Position numbers and translations under genes: made by a program. The notes under the pieces were generated by a model that was not told where the DNA came from, ran no database searches, and saw only the letters and a program-made list of their open reading frames with translations. From assembly GCF_019263705.2 (NCBI RefSeq), contig NZ_JADQDK010000001.1:4774001-4838000 (forward strand): DNA of 64,000 bases. Direction: 5' to 3'. Below are positions 35,556 through 44,166 of this stretch, one piece after another. The number at the start of each line of letters is the position of its first letter. The first letter of the stretch is position 1. The stretch comes from Pseudonocardia abyssalis (lineage in GTDB: Bacteria; Actinomycetota; Actinomycetes; Mycobacteriales; Pseudonocardiaceae).

Positions 35556-37118
35556 CTAGTCCTGGACGTGGTCGGCGAAGTTCTGCTCCACACGCTCCGC
35601 GGTGCGGGTGTGCCACCAACCCAGGCCGAGAAGGAACGGGTAGACGAGCACGCCGAGCAGCAGCCACGGCAGCCGCAGGCCGAGCACCTCGGTGCGGCCG
35701 ATCTCGGGGAACACCGCGAACGCCAGCGGCAGCAGGCCGAGGGTGAGGGCGGCGAACAGGGCGAACCGCAGCGCGACGGTGAGCTGGGACCCGATCAGGT
35801 TGCTGCGCAGCAGTTCCCCGACCGCGCCGCCCTCCTGGATGTCGACGACGGTGCGCACCGGGTGGGCCTGGTTGCGCCGCTCGGACAGGATGACCTTGAC
35901 CCGGCGCACCGGGAGCCCGGACTCGGTGACGGGCTCGCCCGGCTCCGCAGACCGGGGCTCGGGCACGTCGATCGGCAGCGCGGGGGTGGCGAGCGCGGTG
36001 CCGTCCGGGGCCGCCGGGGGCATGTGGGCGCTCCACAGCACGGTGTCGTCGCCGTCGTCGAAGCCGCCGTCGGGGTCGCCGTCCGGGCCGTCGTCGTCGT
36101 GCAGGTCGTCGTCGACCGGCGTCAGCGGTCCGGTGAGGTCGAGCCGGTCGGCCGGGTCGAGCACCCGCGGTGAGGAGGACCGGTGGTCCGCGGGCCGGGG
36201 CGGGGCGGACAGGGGCGGGGCGGTGTGCGGCAGGGCGGTGGTCGGCATCGCGGTCGTGGGAGGCGCGGCCACGGGGGCGGGGAGCACGGGGATCCCAGGA
36301 GCGGCGAGGAGCCGGGCCGGGGCACGCGGGGGCAGGACGTCGGACCCGGCGGCGACCGACGGCCGGGCGGGACCGTCCGCACCGGAGGTGTCGAGGGTGG
36401 GACGGTCGGGTTCGAGGCCGGGGAAGTCGGGGCCGGGGGGATCCTGGGCGGGGAGATCCCGGACGGCCGGGGCCTCCGGCGCGCTCACCGCCGCGGGCCC
36501 GAGGGCGACGACGGCGGAGAACGACCCGTCGTCGCGGTCGTCGAGCTCGCCCCGGGCGGCCGCGAACTCGGGGCCGCCGAACTCGTCGCGCGGGGGGGTG
36601 TCGGGCAGGCGGGTGTCGGGCGGGGGCGCGACGGACTGCCGCGTGGCGCCCTCGGCGAAGGCGGGACCGCCGAACGTGGCGGGGGCGTCGCTGGGGACGC
36701 CCCGGGCCCCGGGCCGGTAGGCGCGCGGGATCCGCCGGCCGGACGGCGCGGCGTCGTCGTCGGTGCGGACCTCGGTCTCGGGCCCGGACCAGCTCTCGTC
36801 GGCCTCGGCCGGACGGCCCCGGCGCGCCGGGGCACCGGACGGGGGCAGCGAGGGCCCGCCGATCGGGCTGGGCTTGGGCGCACCCGGCCCCGGGGTGGCC
36901 ACGGAGTGCCGCGGGACGTGCCCGACGCCGCCGGGCGGCTCGCCTGCGGGATCGCGGCGCGCGTGCCGGCCGCCCGCCCCCGAGCGACGCTCGGCCATCC
37001 GGCGCCGGATCTCCTCCTGCAGCCAGGCGGGACCGGTGTCGCCGGGACCGCCGACGGGGTCGCCGTCGTCGGGCCCGGGAGTCACCGACGGCGGTGCGCC
37101 GTCGATGAAGGTGCTCAC
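35556..37118 (-). CDS. Membrane protein with long disordered N-terminal region, symporter-linked
   Basis: A 520-residue protein. The first ~390 residues are Pro/Gly/Ala/Asp-rich with no hydrophobic segment, apparently disordered, and carry repeated acidic clusters near 330-350. A basic stretch (RRVKVILSERRNQAHPV) leads to two membrane helices at about 440-465 and 475-500 and a charged end (WWHTRTAERVEQNFADHVQD), an arrangement like a DUF485 subunit. It is encoded directly before the long-loop symporter and probably serves as its small membrane partner with an added cytoplasmic tail; the function of the tail is unknown. Confidence 0.65.
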   Translation of the reverse strand: MSTFIDGAPPSVTPGPDDGDPVGGPGDTGPAWLQEEIRRRMAERRSGAGGRHARRDPAGEPPGGVGHVPRHSVATPGPGAPKPSPIGGPSLPPSGAPARRGRPAEADESWSGPETEVRTDDDAAPSGRRIPRAYRPGARGVPSDAPATFGGPAFAEGATRQSVAPPPDTRLPDTPPRDEFGGPEFAAARGELDDRDDGSFSAVVALGPAAVSAPEAPAVRDLPAQDPPGPDFPGLEPDRPTLDTSGADGPARPSVAAGSDVLPPRAPARLLAAPGIPVLPAPVAAPPTTAMPTTALPHTAPPLSAPPRPADHRSSSPRVLDPADRLDLTGPLTPVDDDLHDDDGPDGDPDGGFDDGDDTVLWSAHMPPAAPDGTALATPALPIDVPEPRSAEPGEPVTESGLPVRRVKVILSERRNQAHPVRTVVDIQEGGAVGELLRSNLIGSQLTVALRFALFAALTLGLLPLAFAVFPEIGRTEVLGLRLPWLLLGVLVYPFLLGLGWWHTRTAERVEQNFADHVQD

Positions 37119-37147
37119 AGCAGAACCCCGCTACGCGCCGTGGGCGG

Positions 37148-38020
37148 TCATCGCTGGCTCCACGCCTGCTTCGTGGCACGCACCAGCCGGTCCTTGAGCT
37201 CGCGGGTGTGCCGGCGACTCACGGGCAGCTCGGCGCAGTCGGGCCCGGTGCCGACGCGCACGACGTAACCGGACCCGGACAGCCGTAGCTCGGTGACCAG
37301 CGGCAGCGACACCAGGAACGAGCGGTGGATGCGGACGAAACCCGCGTCGCGCCAGCGGTCCTCCAGCACCGAGAGCGGGATGCGGACGAGGTGGCTGCCC
37401 TCGTGGGTGTGCAGCCGGGCGTAGTCGCCCTGGGCCTCCACATAACGCACGGCCGAGCGCGGCACGAGCTTCGTCGTGCCCGCGAGCTCGACGGGGATGA
37501 CCTCGTCCTCGCCGTTCTCCTGCTGCACCGGCTCGGCCATCGCCGCGGTGCGGCTGGCCAGGATCCGGTCGATCGATGCGGAGAGTCGCTCGGAGCGCAG
37601 TGGCTTGAGCAGGTAGTCGACGGCGCCGACCTCGTAGGCGTCGACGGCGCGGTCGTCGTGCGCGGTGACGAAGACCACCGACGGGGGGACCGCCATCGAG
37701 GAGAACACGCGGGCGAGCTCGAGCCCGTCGAGGCCCGGCATCCGGATGTCGAGGAACACGACCTCGACGTCGGTGCGCTCGGCGACCCGGGTGCCCGTGG
37801 CCTGGTTCATCGACCCGCGCGGGGCCTGACCGGCCGTGGCCGCCTCGCGCACGCCCTGGCGGCTGTTCAGGATCCGCAGGGCGTCCGTGGCGTCGGACGC
37901 CTTGAGCACGAGGCCGACACGGGGGTCCTCGCCCAGCAGGTACGCGAGTTCCTCGAGTGCCGGTTCCTCGTCGTCCACGGCGAGGACGACCAGGCCACCG
38001 GAGCTGTCGTTGCTGTCCAC
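37148..38020 (-). CDS. LytTR-type response regulator
   Basis: A 290-residue two-component regulator. The receiver has the acidic pair DD (16-17), the phosphorylation site D91 in FLDIRMPG and K137 in YLLKPL. A 25-residue insertion (RQGVREAATAGQAPRGSMNQA region) lengthens the loop before D91. The C-terminal LytTR DNA-binding domain spans about 175-275 (VRYVEAQGDYARLHTHEGS, IHRSFLVSL). I chose GTG 38020 (GAGG 5 nt upstream); ATG 38065 would add 15 polar residues. The sensor kinase at 39025-40221 is almost certainly its partner, although sppA is between them. Targets probably include the adjacent symporter operon. Confidence 0.85.
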   Translation of the reverse strand: MDSNDSSGGLVVLAVDDEEPALEELAYLLGEDPRVGLVLKASDATDALRILNSRQGVREAATAGQAPRGSMNQATGTRVAERTDVEVVFLDIRMPGLDGLELARVFSSMAVPPSVVFVTAHDDRAVDAYEVGAVDYLLKPLRSERLSASIDRILASRTAAMAEPVQQENGEDEVIPVELAGTTKLVPRSAVRYVEAQGDYARLHTHEGSHLVRIPLSVLEDRWRDAGFVRIHRSFLVSLPLVTELRLSGSGYVVRVGTGPDCAELPVSRRHTRELKDRLVRATKQAWSQR

Positions 38021-38130
38021 GATCTCCTCATCCTGCCCGCGACGATCACGGGTGCCGTCAACCATGGTGACGGCCAATCCGTGTGAGTGCCAGAGGCACG
38101 CACCATTCGGGTTCGTTCGATCACACGCCG

Positions 38131-39012
38131 CTACAAACCGTACCGTGCCCAGTTCGCGCGTATCTCGGCCGCCTGCACCATCCCGAGCAGGCCGTCCGTC
38201 CCGAACGGGGCACCGCCCGCGGCCGGACCGCCCAGCCCCAGTCGGGCGAGCAGCGGCTTGCGCGCGTCGACGGTCACCAGCTCGGCGTCGGGGTACCGCT
38301 CGCCCAGCACCGAGTGGGCGGTGCCGAGGCCGTCGGCCAGGCCCAGCCCGACCGCCTTCGCGCCGGTCCAGACCTCGCCGGTGAACAGATCGGCGTCGGC
38401 GGCGAGGCGGTCGCCCCGGCGCGAGGTCACCCAGTCGCGGAACATCGTGTGCAGCTGGTCCTGCAGATCGCGCAGCCAGGCGACGTCCTCGGGCTTCTCC
38501 GGGAGGAACGGGTCGAGCCGCGCCTTGGACCCGCCCGCGGTGTAGAGCCTGCGCCGCACGCCGTAGCGCTCGATCAGGCCGTCGAGCCCGAAGCCCTGGC
38601 TGACGACCCCGATCGAGCCGACGAGCGAGGTCGGGTGCGCGTGGATCTCGTCGGCAGCGCACGCGAGCCAGTACCCGCCGGACGCGGCGACGTCCTCACA
38701 GAACGCCAGCACCGGCACGCCCTTCTCGTCGGCGTGGCGGCGGATCGCGTCGGCGACGAGCGCGGACTGCGTCGGCGACCCGCCCGGCGAGTTGATCAGC
38801 AGCGCGACCGCGGCGAGCCGGTCGGGGGCGAACGCCCGCTCCAGCGTCTTCTCGACGGTCTGGGCGTTGATCACCGCCCGCGGCACCGGACCGGCCGTCG
38901 GCGTGATCACCCCGTGCAGCCGCACCAGGGACACGACGGGCTTGTCGGAGCGTGCTCCGGGGAGCCGGGAGGTCAGGGCGTCGGGGAAGCGCAGCACGTC
39001 CATGCCGGCCAC
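38131..39012 (-). CDS. SppA-like signal peptide peptidase (S49)
   Basis: A 293-residue S49-family serine protease. The nucleophile is S111 in VAASGGYW and the general base K163 in GGSKARLDPF; the region INSPGGSP near 74-81 is also typical. There is no N-terminal membrane anchor, as in many short bacterial and archaeal forms. It probably degrades cleaved signal peptides or small membrane peptides. It lies between the response regulator and the kinase genes; this order may be accidental or may keep the three co-transcribed. Confidence 0.88.
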   Translation of the reverse strand: MAGMDVLRFPDALTSRLPGARSDKPVVSLVRLHGVITPTAGPVPRAVINAQTVEKTLERAFAPDRLAAVALLINSPGGSPTQSALVADAIRRHADEKGVPVLAFCEDVAASGGYWLACAADEIHAHPTSLVGSIGVVSQGFGLDGLIERYGVRRRLYTAGGSKARLDPFLPEKPEDVAWLRDLQDQLHTMFRDWVTSRRGDRLAADADLFTGEVWTGAKAVGLGLADGLGTAHSVLGERYPDAELVTVDARKPLLARLGLGGPAAGGAPFGTDGLLGMVQAAEIRANWARYGL

Positions 39013-39024
39013 GCTACGCGCGGA

Positions 39025-40221
39025 TCACACCCGGACGTTGGCGCGGAACTTCGGCACCCGCAGGGTGATCTTCATGCCTTCGCCGATGTTGGTCTCCACG
39101 ACCAGCCCGAAGTCGTCGCCGAAGGCCGAGCGCATCCGGTCGTCGACGTTGCCCAGCCCGACGTGGGCGCCGGAGAGGTGGGCGTCGTCGAGATCCTCGG
39201 TGAGCCGCGCGGGGTCCATGCCGACGCCGTTGTCCTCGACGATGATCACGCACTCGGATCCGGCGTTCTCGGCGGTGAGGGTGATCGTGCCGCCGCTGGG
39301 CTTGCCCGCGAGTCCGTGCCGCACCGCGTTCTCGACGAGCGGCTGCAGCGCGAGGAACGGCAGCACGACGCCGAGCACCTCGGGCGCGATCTGCAGCTTG
39401 ATGTTGAGCCGATCGGAGAAGCGGGCCTTCTCGAGCTCGATGTAGCGCTCGATGTTGGTCAGCTCCTCCTTCAGCGTCGTGTACTCCCCCGCGGTACGGA
39501 ACGAGTAGCGGGTGAAGTCGGCGAAGGACAACAGCAGCTCCCGGGCCCGGACCGGGTCGGTGCGGATGAACGAGGCGATCGTCGTCAGCGCGTTGTAGAT
39601 GAAGTGCGGGGAGATCTGGGCGCGCAGGGCGCGGACCTCGGCGCGGTCGAGGCGCCGCCGCGACTCGTCGAGCTCGGCGAGCTCCAGCTGGCTGGAGACG
39701 TAGCGCGCGACCTCCGCGGTGGCCCGCAGCAGGACCGGCCCGGCCGTCGACGTCGTGAGCGCGGCGAGGGTGCCGATGATGTTGCCGTCGGACTCCAGCG
39801 GCACGACGACGACGCCGCGCACCTCGCAGCCGGGGTGGTCGCAGGAGATCGAGGTGTGCGACAGGACGTCCTGGCGCCCGGTGGCGATCACCTTCTCGGC
39901 CAGCACCCGGACGTCGGGCTGGTGCTGGTCGGAGTCGCCGTCCCAGGCCAGCGTGGCGCCGCGGCTGTCGGTCATCGCCAGCGCGCAGGTCTCCAGCAGC
40001 GTGCGCAGGTAGGGCAGGGCGAAGCGGGCCGACTGCGGCGACAGGCCCTCGCGCAGCGCGGGCGCGGCGAGCGCGACCGTGTGCAGCGTGCCGAACGTCG
40101 CCTTCTCCAGCGGGTTGGCGAAGGTGTTGCGCTTGTTGCGGAGGAAGTAGAAGACGGCTGCGGCCACGCTGATGACCAGGAGGCCGGCCAGCACGAGGAG
40201 GGCCGGGGACAACGCTTCCAC
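39025..40221 (-). CDS. LytS-type sensor histidine kinase
   Basis: A 398-residue kinase. One membrane helix at the N-terminus (7-25), a GAF-like cytoplasmic region (about 60-180) that includes a Cys/His cluster (CDHPGC near 127-132), then the His_kinase domain with the phospho-His H206 in SPHFIYNAL and an HATPase domain with NAVRHGL and VEDNGVGMDP. The Cys/His cluster could bind metal or sense redox; this is a guess. With the LytTR regulator downstream it forms a LytS/LytR-type pair. Related pairs in other bacteria sense pyruvate or cell-wall state and control transporters. Confidence 0.87.
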   Translation of the reverse strand: MEALSPALLVLAGLLVISVAAAVFYFLRNKRNTFANPLEKATFGTLHTVALAAPALREGLSPQSARFALPYLRTLLETCALAMTDSRGATLAWDGDSDQHQPDVRVLAEKVIATGRQDVLSHTSISCDHPGCEVRGVVVVPLESDGNIIGTLAALTTSTAGPVLLRATAEVARYVSSQLELAELDESRRRLDRAEVRALRAQISPHFIYNALTTIASFIRTDPVRARELLLSFADFTRYSFRTAGEYTTLKEELTNIERYIELEKARFSDRLNIKLQIAPEVLGVVLPFLALQPLVENAVRHGLAGKPSGGTITLTAENAGSECVIIVEDNGVGMDPARLTEDLDDAHLSGAHVGLGNVDDRMRSAFGDDFGLVVETNIGEGMKITLRVPKFRANVRV

Positions 40222-40225
40222 GCCT

Positions 40226-41101
40226 CTACCTCACCAGCCGGGACAGTCGACGATCCGCCAGCGGCTTGCCGCCGGTCTGACAACCCGGACAGTACTGGAA
40301 CGACTTCGTCGCGAAGGAGACCTCTCGGACGATGTCGCCGCAGACGGGACACGGCAGGCCGGTCCGGGCGTGGACCCGCAGGCCGGAGCGCTTCTCGCCC
40401 TTCAGCTCCGCCGCCTTCTGCCCCACCGATCGGTCGACGGCGTCGGTGAGCACCGAGCGCAGCGCCGCATACAGCGCGTCGACCTGATCGGTGCCCAATC
40501 GCCCCGACGACGCGTACGGCGAGATCTTCGCGGTGTGCAGGATCTCGTCGCTGTAGGCGTTGCCGACGCCCGAGAGCACCGTCTGCTCCACCAGCAGCGT
40601 CTTGATCCGCTCGCCGCGCCCGGTGAGCAGGGCGGCGAACTCGTCGCGGGACAGCGCGAGCGCATCGGGGCCCAGGCGCGCGATGCCGGGGACCTGCTGG
40701 GGGTCGGTCACCAGGTAGACGGCGAGGCGCTTCTGGGTGCCGGCCTCGGTGAGGTCGAAACCCGGCCCGCCGACGTGGTCGAGGTGCACCCGCAGCTCCA
40801 GCGGCCCGCGGCCGGGCTTGGGCGGGGTGAGGGTCGCCGTGTCGTGCCAGCGCAGCCAGCCGGCCCGGGACAGGTGGGTGATGAGGTGGAGCGGGTCGTC
40901 GGGCCGGTCGAGGAACTCGACGGACAGGAACTTGCCGTACCGCGCCGCCCCGGTGACGACCCGCCCGGCCAACGCGGTGACCGGCGGGTCGAACGTCTTG
41001 ACCGCACTCATGGACGCCACGTCGACGCGCGCGACGGGCCGGTAGATCGCGTGCTCGCGAAGGTGGTGGGCCAGCGCCTCGACCTCGGGAAGCTCGGGCA
41101 T
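40226..41101 (-). CDS. Fpg/Nei-family DNA glycosylase
   Basis: A 291-residue bifunctional DNA glycosylase/AP lyase. The N-terminus PELPEVE supplies the catalytic Pro 2 and Glu 3; the helix-two-turn-helix contains SGVGNAYSDEIL near 195; the C-terminal zinc finger has four Cys (CPVC and CPGC) near 253-276 and the expected Gln-Lys neighbours. It removes oxidised bases. I cannot distinguish Fpg from the Nei2-like actinobacterial type with certainty. ATG 41101 is immediately followed by the proper N-terminus. Confidence 0.9.
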   Translation of the reverse strand: MPELPEVEALAHHLREHAIYRPVARVDVASMSAVKTFDPPVTALAGRVVTGAARYGKFLSVEFLDRPDDPLHLITHLSRAGWLRWHDTATLTPPKPGRGPLELRVHLDHVGGPGFDLTEAGTQKRLAVYLVTDPQQVPGIARLGPDALALSRDEFAALLTGRGERIKTLLVEQTVLSGVGNAYSDEILHTAKISPYASSGRLGTDQVDALYAALRSVLTDAVDRSVGQKAAELKGEKRSGLRVHARTGLPCPVCGDIVREVSFATKSFQYCPGCQTGGKPLADRRLSRLVR

Positions 41102-41106
41102 CGGCC

Positions 41107-41547
41107 TCAGTTCACCGGCTGCAGCGGGCTGTCGGCGTGACCGGGCGTGCCCTGCGTACGGAGCCGCCGCACGACGATCCGCAGCTCCTCGCGGGCCTTC
41201 GCCCCGCCCCGGACCAGGCCCGTCCAGCGCTCGGCGGGCTGGTCGTAGCTGCCCGCCGTCTCGGCGACGACCGTCCACGGCCTGCGCAGCCACCAGCGGA
41301 TCGGGAAGAACAGCAGCACCGCCACGGCCAGCACGACCAGGAACCACGGGATGTGCACCAGCGACGGCGTCCAGACGATCAGGATCACCCAGAACAGGAA
41401 CAGCGCGGACAGGATGAGGACCGCGGCGCCGCGGCCGCCGTCGACGTCGTGCTCGAAGTCGTCGCCCGTCGCGGGCACGGACCACTCGATGTTGCGTCGC
41501 ACCTGCCAGGTGCGTCCGTCGACGCCGGCGACCGTCTTCGTTCCCAC
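41107..41547 (-). CDS. Conserved actinobacterial membrane protein
   Basis: A 146-residue protein with an N-terminal soluble part (VDGRTWQVRRNIEWSVPATGDDFEHDVDGG), two membrane helices (about 42-60 and 65-85), and a C-terminal soluble part (RRPWTVVAET, then SYDQPAERWTGLVRGG). The arrangement is familiar from mycobacterial membrane proteins of unknown function. GTG 41547 is the first suitable start. It lies directly upstream of the glycosylase gene and is probably transcribed with it. Confidence 0.75.
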   Translation of the reverse strand: MGTKTVAGVDGRTWQVRRNIEWSVPATGDDFEHDVDGGRGAAVLILSALFLFWVILIVWTPSLVHIPWFLVVLAVAVLLFFPIRWWLRRPWTVVAETAGSYDQPAERWTGLVRGGAKAREELRIVVRRLRTQGTPGHADSPLQPVN

Positions 41548-41593
41548 GCCGTCAACTGTCCCACACCGGAGCCCCTGCGGGCGGGAGCGTTCG

Positions 41594-42088
41594 TCAGGCG
41601 GCGGGGCACGCCGCAGGGGCGCTGAGCTGGTCGGGGGCACCCGGCGCGAGCAGATAGGCGACGACGAGCTCCGCGGTGACGTCGCCGTCGTTGCGCAGCG
41701 TGTGCGGCACTGCGTCGGGGACGAACAGGGCTTCACCCGCCTCGTAGGTGACGGGGTCGCAGCCGTCGCGGGTCTGGAGCGTCACGGCGCCCGCGGTGAC
41801 GATCGTCGTCTCGGTGCCGGGGTGCCGGTGCCAGCCGATCGAGACACCGGGCGGGATGCTCGCGGTGCGCACCGAGTAGACGGCGGGCCCGGGCGTCTCG
41901 ACCTGCAACGGCTGCTCGACCAGGCCGCTGCCGAGCAGCTGCGGCAGCCGCGGGGCCGATCCGTCGACGACCTGCGGCGCGTCGGTCGTCGTCTTCTCGA
42001 CGGGGTCGCCGAGCTGCCCCGGCTCCGCGCACCCGGCCAGTGCGACGGCGAGGCCGAGCACCGCCACCATCCGAACCGTCCTGCGCAC
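41594..42088 (-). CDS. Secreted cupin-domain lipoprotein
   Basis: A 164-residue protein with a lipobox (ALAGC) at residues 18-22 after a basic, hydrophobic signal, so it should be anchored to the outer face of the membrane. The cupin domain has the metal ligands in WHRHPGTE and, after the second motif (GEALFVPDAVPHTL), a His. Binding a metal or small ligand is expected. I chose GTG 42088 because GGGAGG lies 5 nt upstream. The gene is followed closely by a membrane-protein gene. Confidence 0.85.
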   Translation of the reverse strand: MRRTVRMVAVLGLAVALAGCAEPGQLGDPVEKTTTDAPQVVDGSAPRLPQLLGSGLVEQPLQVETPGPAVYSVRTASIPPGVSIGWHRHPGTETTIVTAGAVTLQTRDGCDPVTYEAGEALFVPDAVPHTLRNDGDVTAELVVAYLLAPGAPDQLSAPAACPAA

Positions 42089-42133
42089 GCGAACCTCCCG
42101 CGGTCGTTCGGCCACCCACGGTAGTGGGGAGGA

Positions 42134-43387
42134 TCATCCGCCCCTCCTCCGGTGCCCCCCTGCCGGGGTGACGCGCACGGGGAGGCGGGTGAGGCCGTTG
42201 ATGAAGTTGGACGTGAGGCGGCGCGGCTCGCCGTCGAGCTCGACCGGCGGCCGCGCGAGGAACTCGGTGAAGAACGCGCGCATCTGGAGGCGGGCGAACG
42301 CCGCGCCGAGGCACAGGTGCGGGCCCTGACCGAACGCGAGGTGCTCGTTCGGGGTGCGCGCGGGGTCGAAGCGCAGCGGGTCGGGGAAGCGGCGCTCGTC
42401 GGAGTGGGCGGAGCAGTGGTAGACGACGACCTTGTCGCCCGCCGCGATCTCCCGCCCGGCGAGCACGAGGTCGCGGGTGGCGGTGCGGCGGAACGTCAGC
42501 ACCGGAGGGTGCACGCGCAGCATCTCCTCGATCGCGCCGGGCAGCAGGCCCGGGTCGGCGCGCAGGCGGGCGTACTCGTCGGGGTTGCGCAGTAGCGTCA
42601 GGACGCCGCCGGGCAGCGCGCTGCGGACGGTGTCGTTGCCCGCGATCACCAGGAGGAAGAAGAACATGTGCAGCTCGGCGTCGGTGAGGCGCTCGCCGTC
42701 GACCTCGGCCTGCACGAGCGCGGTCATCACGTCGTCGGCCGGGTGGGCGCGCTTGGCGTCGGCGAGGGACCCGGCGTAGGCGAACATGTCGGCCAGCTGG
42801 GCGGGCGAGCGCGGGTTGACCGGGCGCCCGTCGGCGTCGGTGACGACCACCGCGTGCTCGGGGTCCTGGTAGCCGATGACGCGGTCGGTCCACTCCTTGA
42901 GCAGCGGGCGGTCGGCGTACGGCACGCCGAGCAGGTCGGACAGGTTCTGCAGCGGCAGGTCGTCGGTGACGTCGGTCAGGTCGAAGCGGTCGCCGGCCGC
43001 GTCGAGCAGCGCCCGCGCCCGCTCCCGGATCCCGTCCGCGAAGCGCTCCAGGCGCCTGCGGGTGAACGCGCCGGTGACGAGCGTGCGCAGCCGCACCTGC
43101 TCGGGCGGGTCCATGTTGAGGACCATCCGTCGGATGAACGGCAGGTCGGCGGGGTCGGGGTCGCGGATCTGCGTGGCGCCCAGCGACGAGGAGAAGTCCT
43201 GCGGGGTGCGCAGCACGTGGCGGACGTCGTCGTAGCGGGTGACGGCCCAGAACCCCGGACCGGCGGGCCAGATGCCGACCTCGTGCTCGTCCTGCCAACT
43301 GACCGGATCGGTGTCGCGCAGTGTGCGCAACGCCTCGTGCGGGACGCCGGCGGCGAAGACCCGGGGGTCGAAGACGTCGATGCTCAC
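42134..43387 (-). CDS. Cytochrome P450 (CYP125/142-like)
   Basis: A 417-residue P450. The I-helix has VIAGNDTVRSAL near 252-262, the ExxR motif is EEMLR, and the heme loop is FGQGPHLCLGAAFARLQ with Cys near 356. The AGNDT form and the length resemble steroid or alkane P450s of the CYP124/125/142 type, but this is a weak family call. GTG 43387 overlaps the ogt stop (GTGA). It is unrelated in sequence to the P450 at 27400-28563 beyond the fold. Confidence 0.85.
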   Translation of the reverse strand: MSIDVFDPRVFAAGVPHEALRTLRDTDPVSWQDEHEVGIWPAGPGFWAVTRYDDVRHVLRTPQDFSSSLGATQIRDPDPADLPFIRRMVLNMDPPEQVRLRTLVTGAFTRRRLERFADGIRERARALLDAAGDRFDLTDVTDDLPLQNLSDLLGVPYADRPLLKEWTDRVIGYQDPEHAVVVTDADGRPVNPRSPAQLADMFAYAGSLADAKRAHPADDVMTALVQAEVDGERLTDAELHMFFFLLVIAGNDTVRSALPGGVLTLLRNPDEYARLRADPGLLPGAIEEMLRVHPPVLTFRRTATRDLVLAGREIAAGDKVVVYHCSAHSDERRFPDPLRFDPARTPNEHLAFGQGPHLCLGAAFARLQMRAFFTEFLARPPVELDGEPRRLTSNFINGLTRLPVRVTPAGGHRRRGG

Positions 43388-43941
43388 GAGAAGTCCAGCG
43401 CGGCCGGGAGTACGCCCTCCAGTGCCAGCAGCCACTCCTTCGTGGCCCGGCCGCCGCCGAACCCGCCCAGCCCGTCGGCACCCAGCACGCGGTGGCACGG
43501 CACGACGACCGGGATCGGGTTGGAACCCATGATCGAGCCGACGCCGCGCGGGTTCCCCAGTCCGCTGCGGACGGCCAGCTCCCCGTAGGTGACGGTGGCC
43601 CCGAACGGCACGGAGGTGAACAGCGACTCCAGCACCCGGCGCTGGGAGCCGGAGGTGAGGCGCCAGTCCAGCGGCGTCGTGAACACGCGCCGTCCGCCCG
43701 CGAGGTACTCCGTCAGCTGGGCGTGCGCCTCGGTGTCGGCGGACTCAACGACCCCGGCCCCCAGCCGGGTCGCCGCCCGTGCGGCGGTGGCGCGGTCGTC
43801 ACCGAACACGACCAGCGCGAACCCCACCCCGGTGACGCCGATGGTGAGCGCCCCGATCGGCCCGGGGGCGGGCAGGACGGAGACGGCGAGCTCCGGGGCG
43901 GCGGGATGGGTCGGGGCAGGCACGTCGACGTGCTCACTCAT
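43384..43941 (-). CDS. ogt: Methylated-DNA-[protein]-cysteine methyltransferase
   Basis: A 185-residue O6-alkylguanine-DNA alkyltransferase. The acceptor Cys 149 is in the PCHRV motif preceded by VGSIMGSNPIPVVV, with the arginine-finger region (TYGELAVRSG) near 118-127. It repairs O6-methylguanine by irreversible self-alkylation. It is encoded just upstream of the P450, sharing bases with its start. Confidence 0.92.
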   Translation of the reverse strand: MSEHVDVPAPTHPAAPELAVSVLPAPGPIGALTIGVTGVGFALVVFGDDRATAARAATRLGAGVVESADTEAHAQLTEYLAGGRRVFTTPLDWRLTSGSQRRVLESLFTSVPFGATVTYGELAVRSGLGNPRGVGSIMGSNPIPVVVPCHRVLGADGLGGFGGGRATKEWLLALEGVLPAALDFS

Positions 43942-43997
43942 GCCCCGAGTCTCCCCCACCTGCCGGGCGAGCGGCCCCGGCGAGCGCCACCCACCCC

Positions 43998-44094
43998 GCG
44001 AGTTTGCCGACGACACCCGGCGAGTTTGCCTCAGCCCTCGGCGAGTTTGCGGACGACGCCCGGCGAGTTTGCGGACGACGCCCGGCGAGTTTGC
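43998..44094. repeat. Tandem array of a 22-bp repeat, GCGAGTTTGC core
   Basis: The core GCGAGTTTGC occurs five times at 43998, 44020, 44041, 44063 and 44085, spaced 22, 21, 22 and 22 nt, in one orientation only. It is a sequence variant of the CGCGAGTCGC repeat at 16451 and 45516 with the same period. It lies between ogt and the TetR gene (225-bp gap) and shows no coding potential. Confidence 0.85.
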
Positions 44095-44166
44095 CGTCGC
44101 AGGGCCCCTGGCTCGTCGCAGACGCTGTGCCAGTGCGAGGTATCGGAACGTGTGCGAGCGCGGCCG

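Noticed and set aside
44101..44166. Further repeat copies after the 43998-44094 array
   Set aside because: The sequence after 44094 has no core at the expected spacing; similarity is only the general G+C bias.
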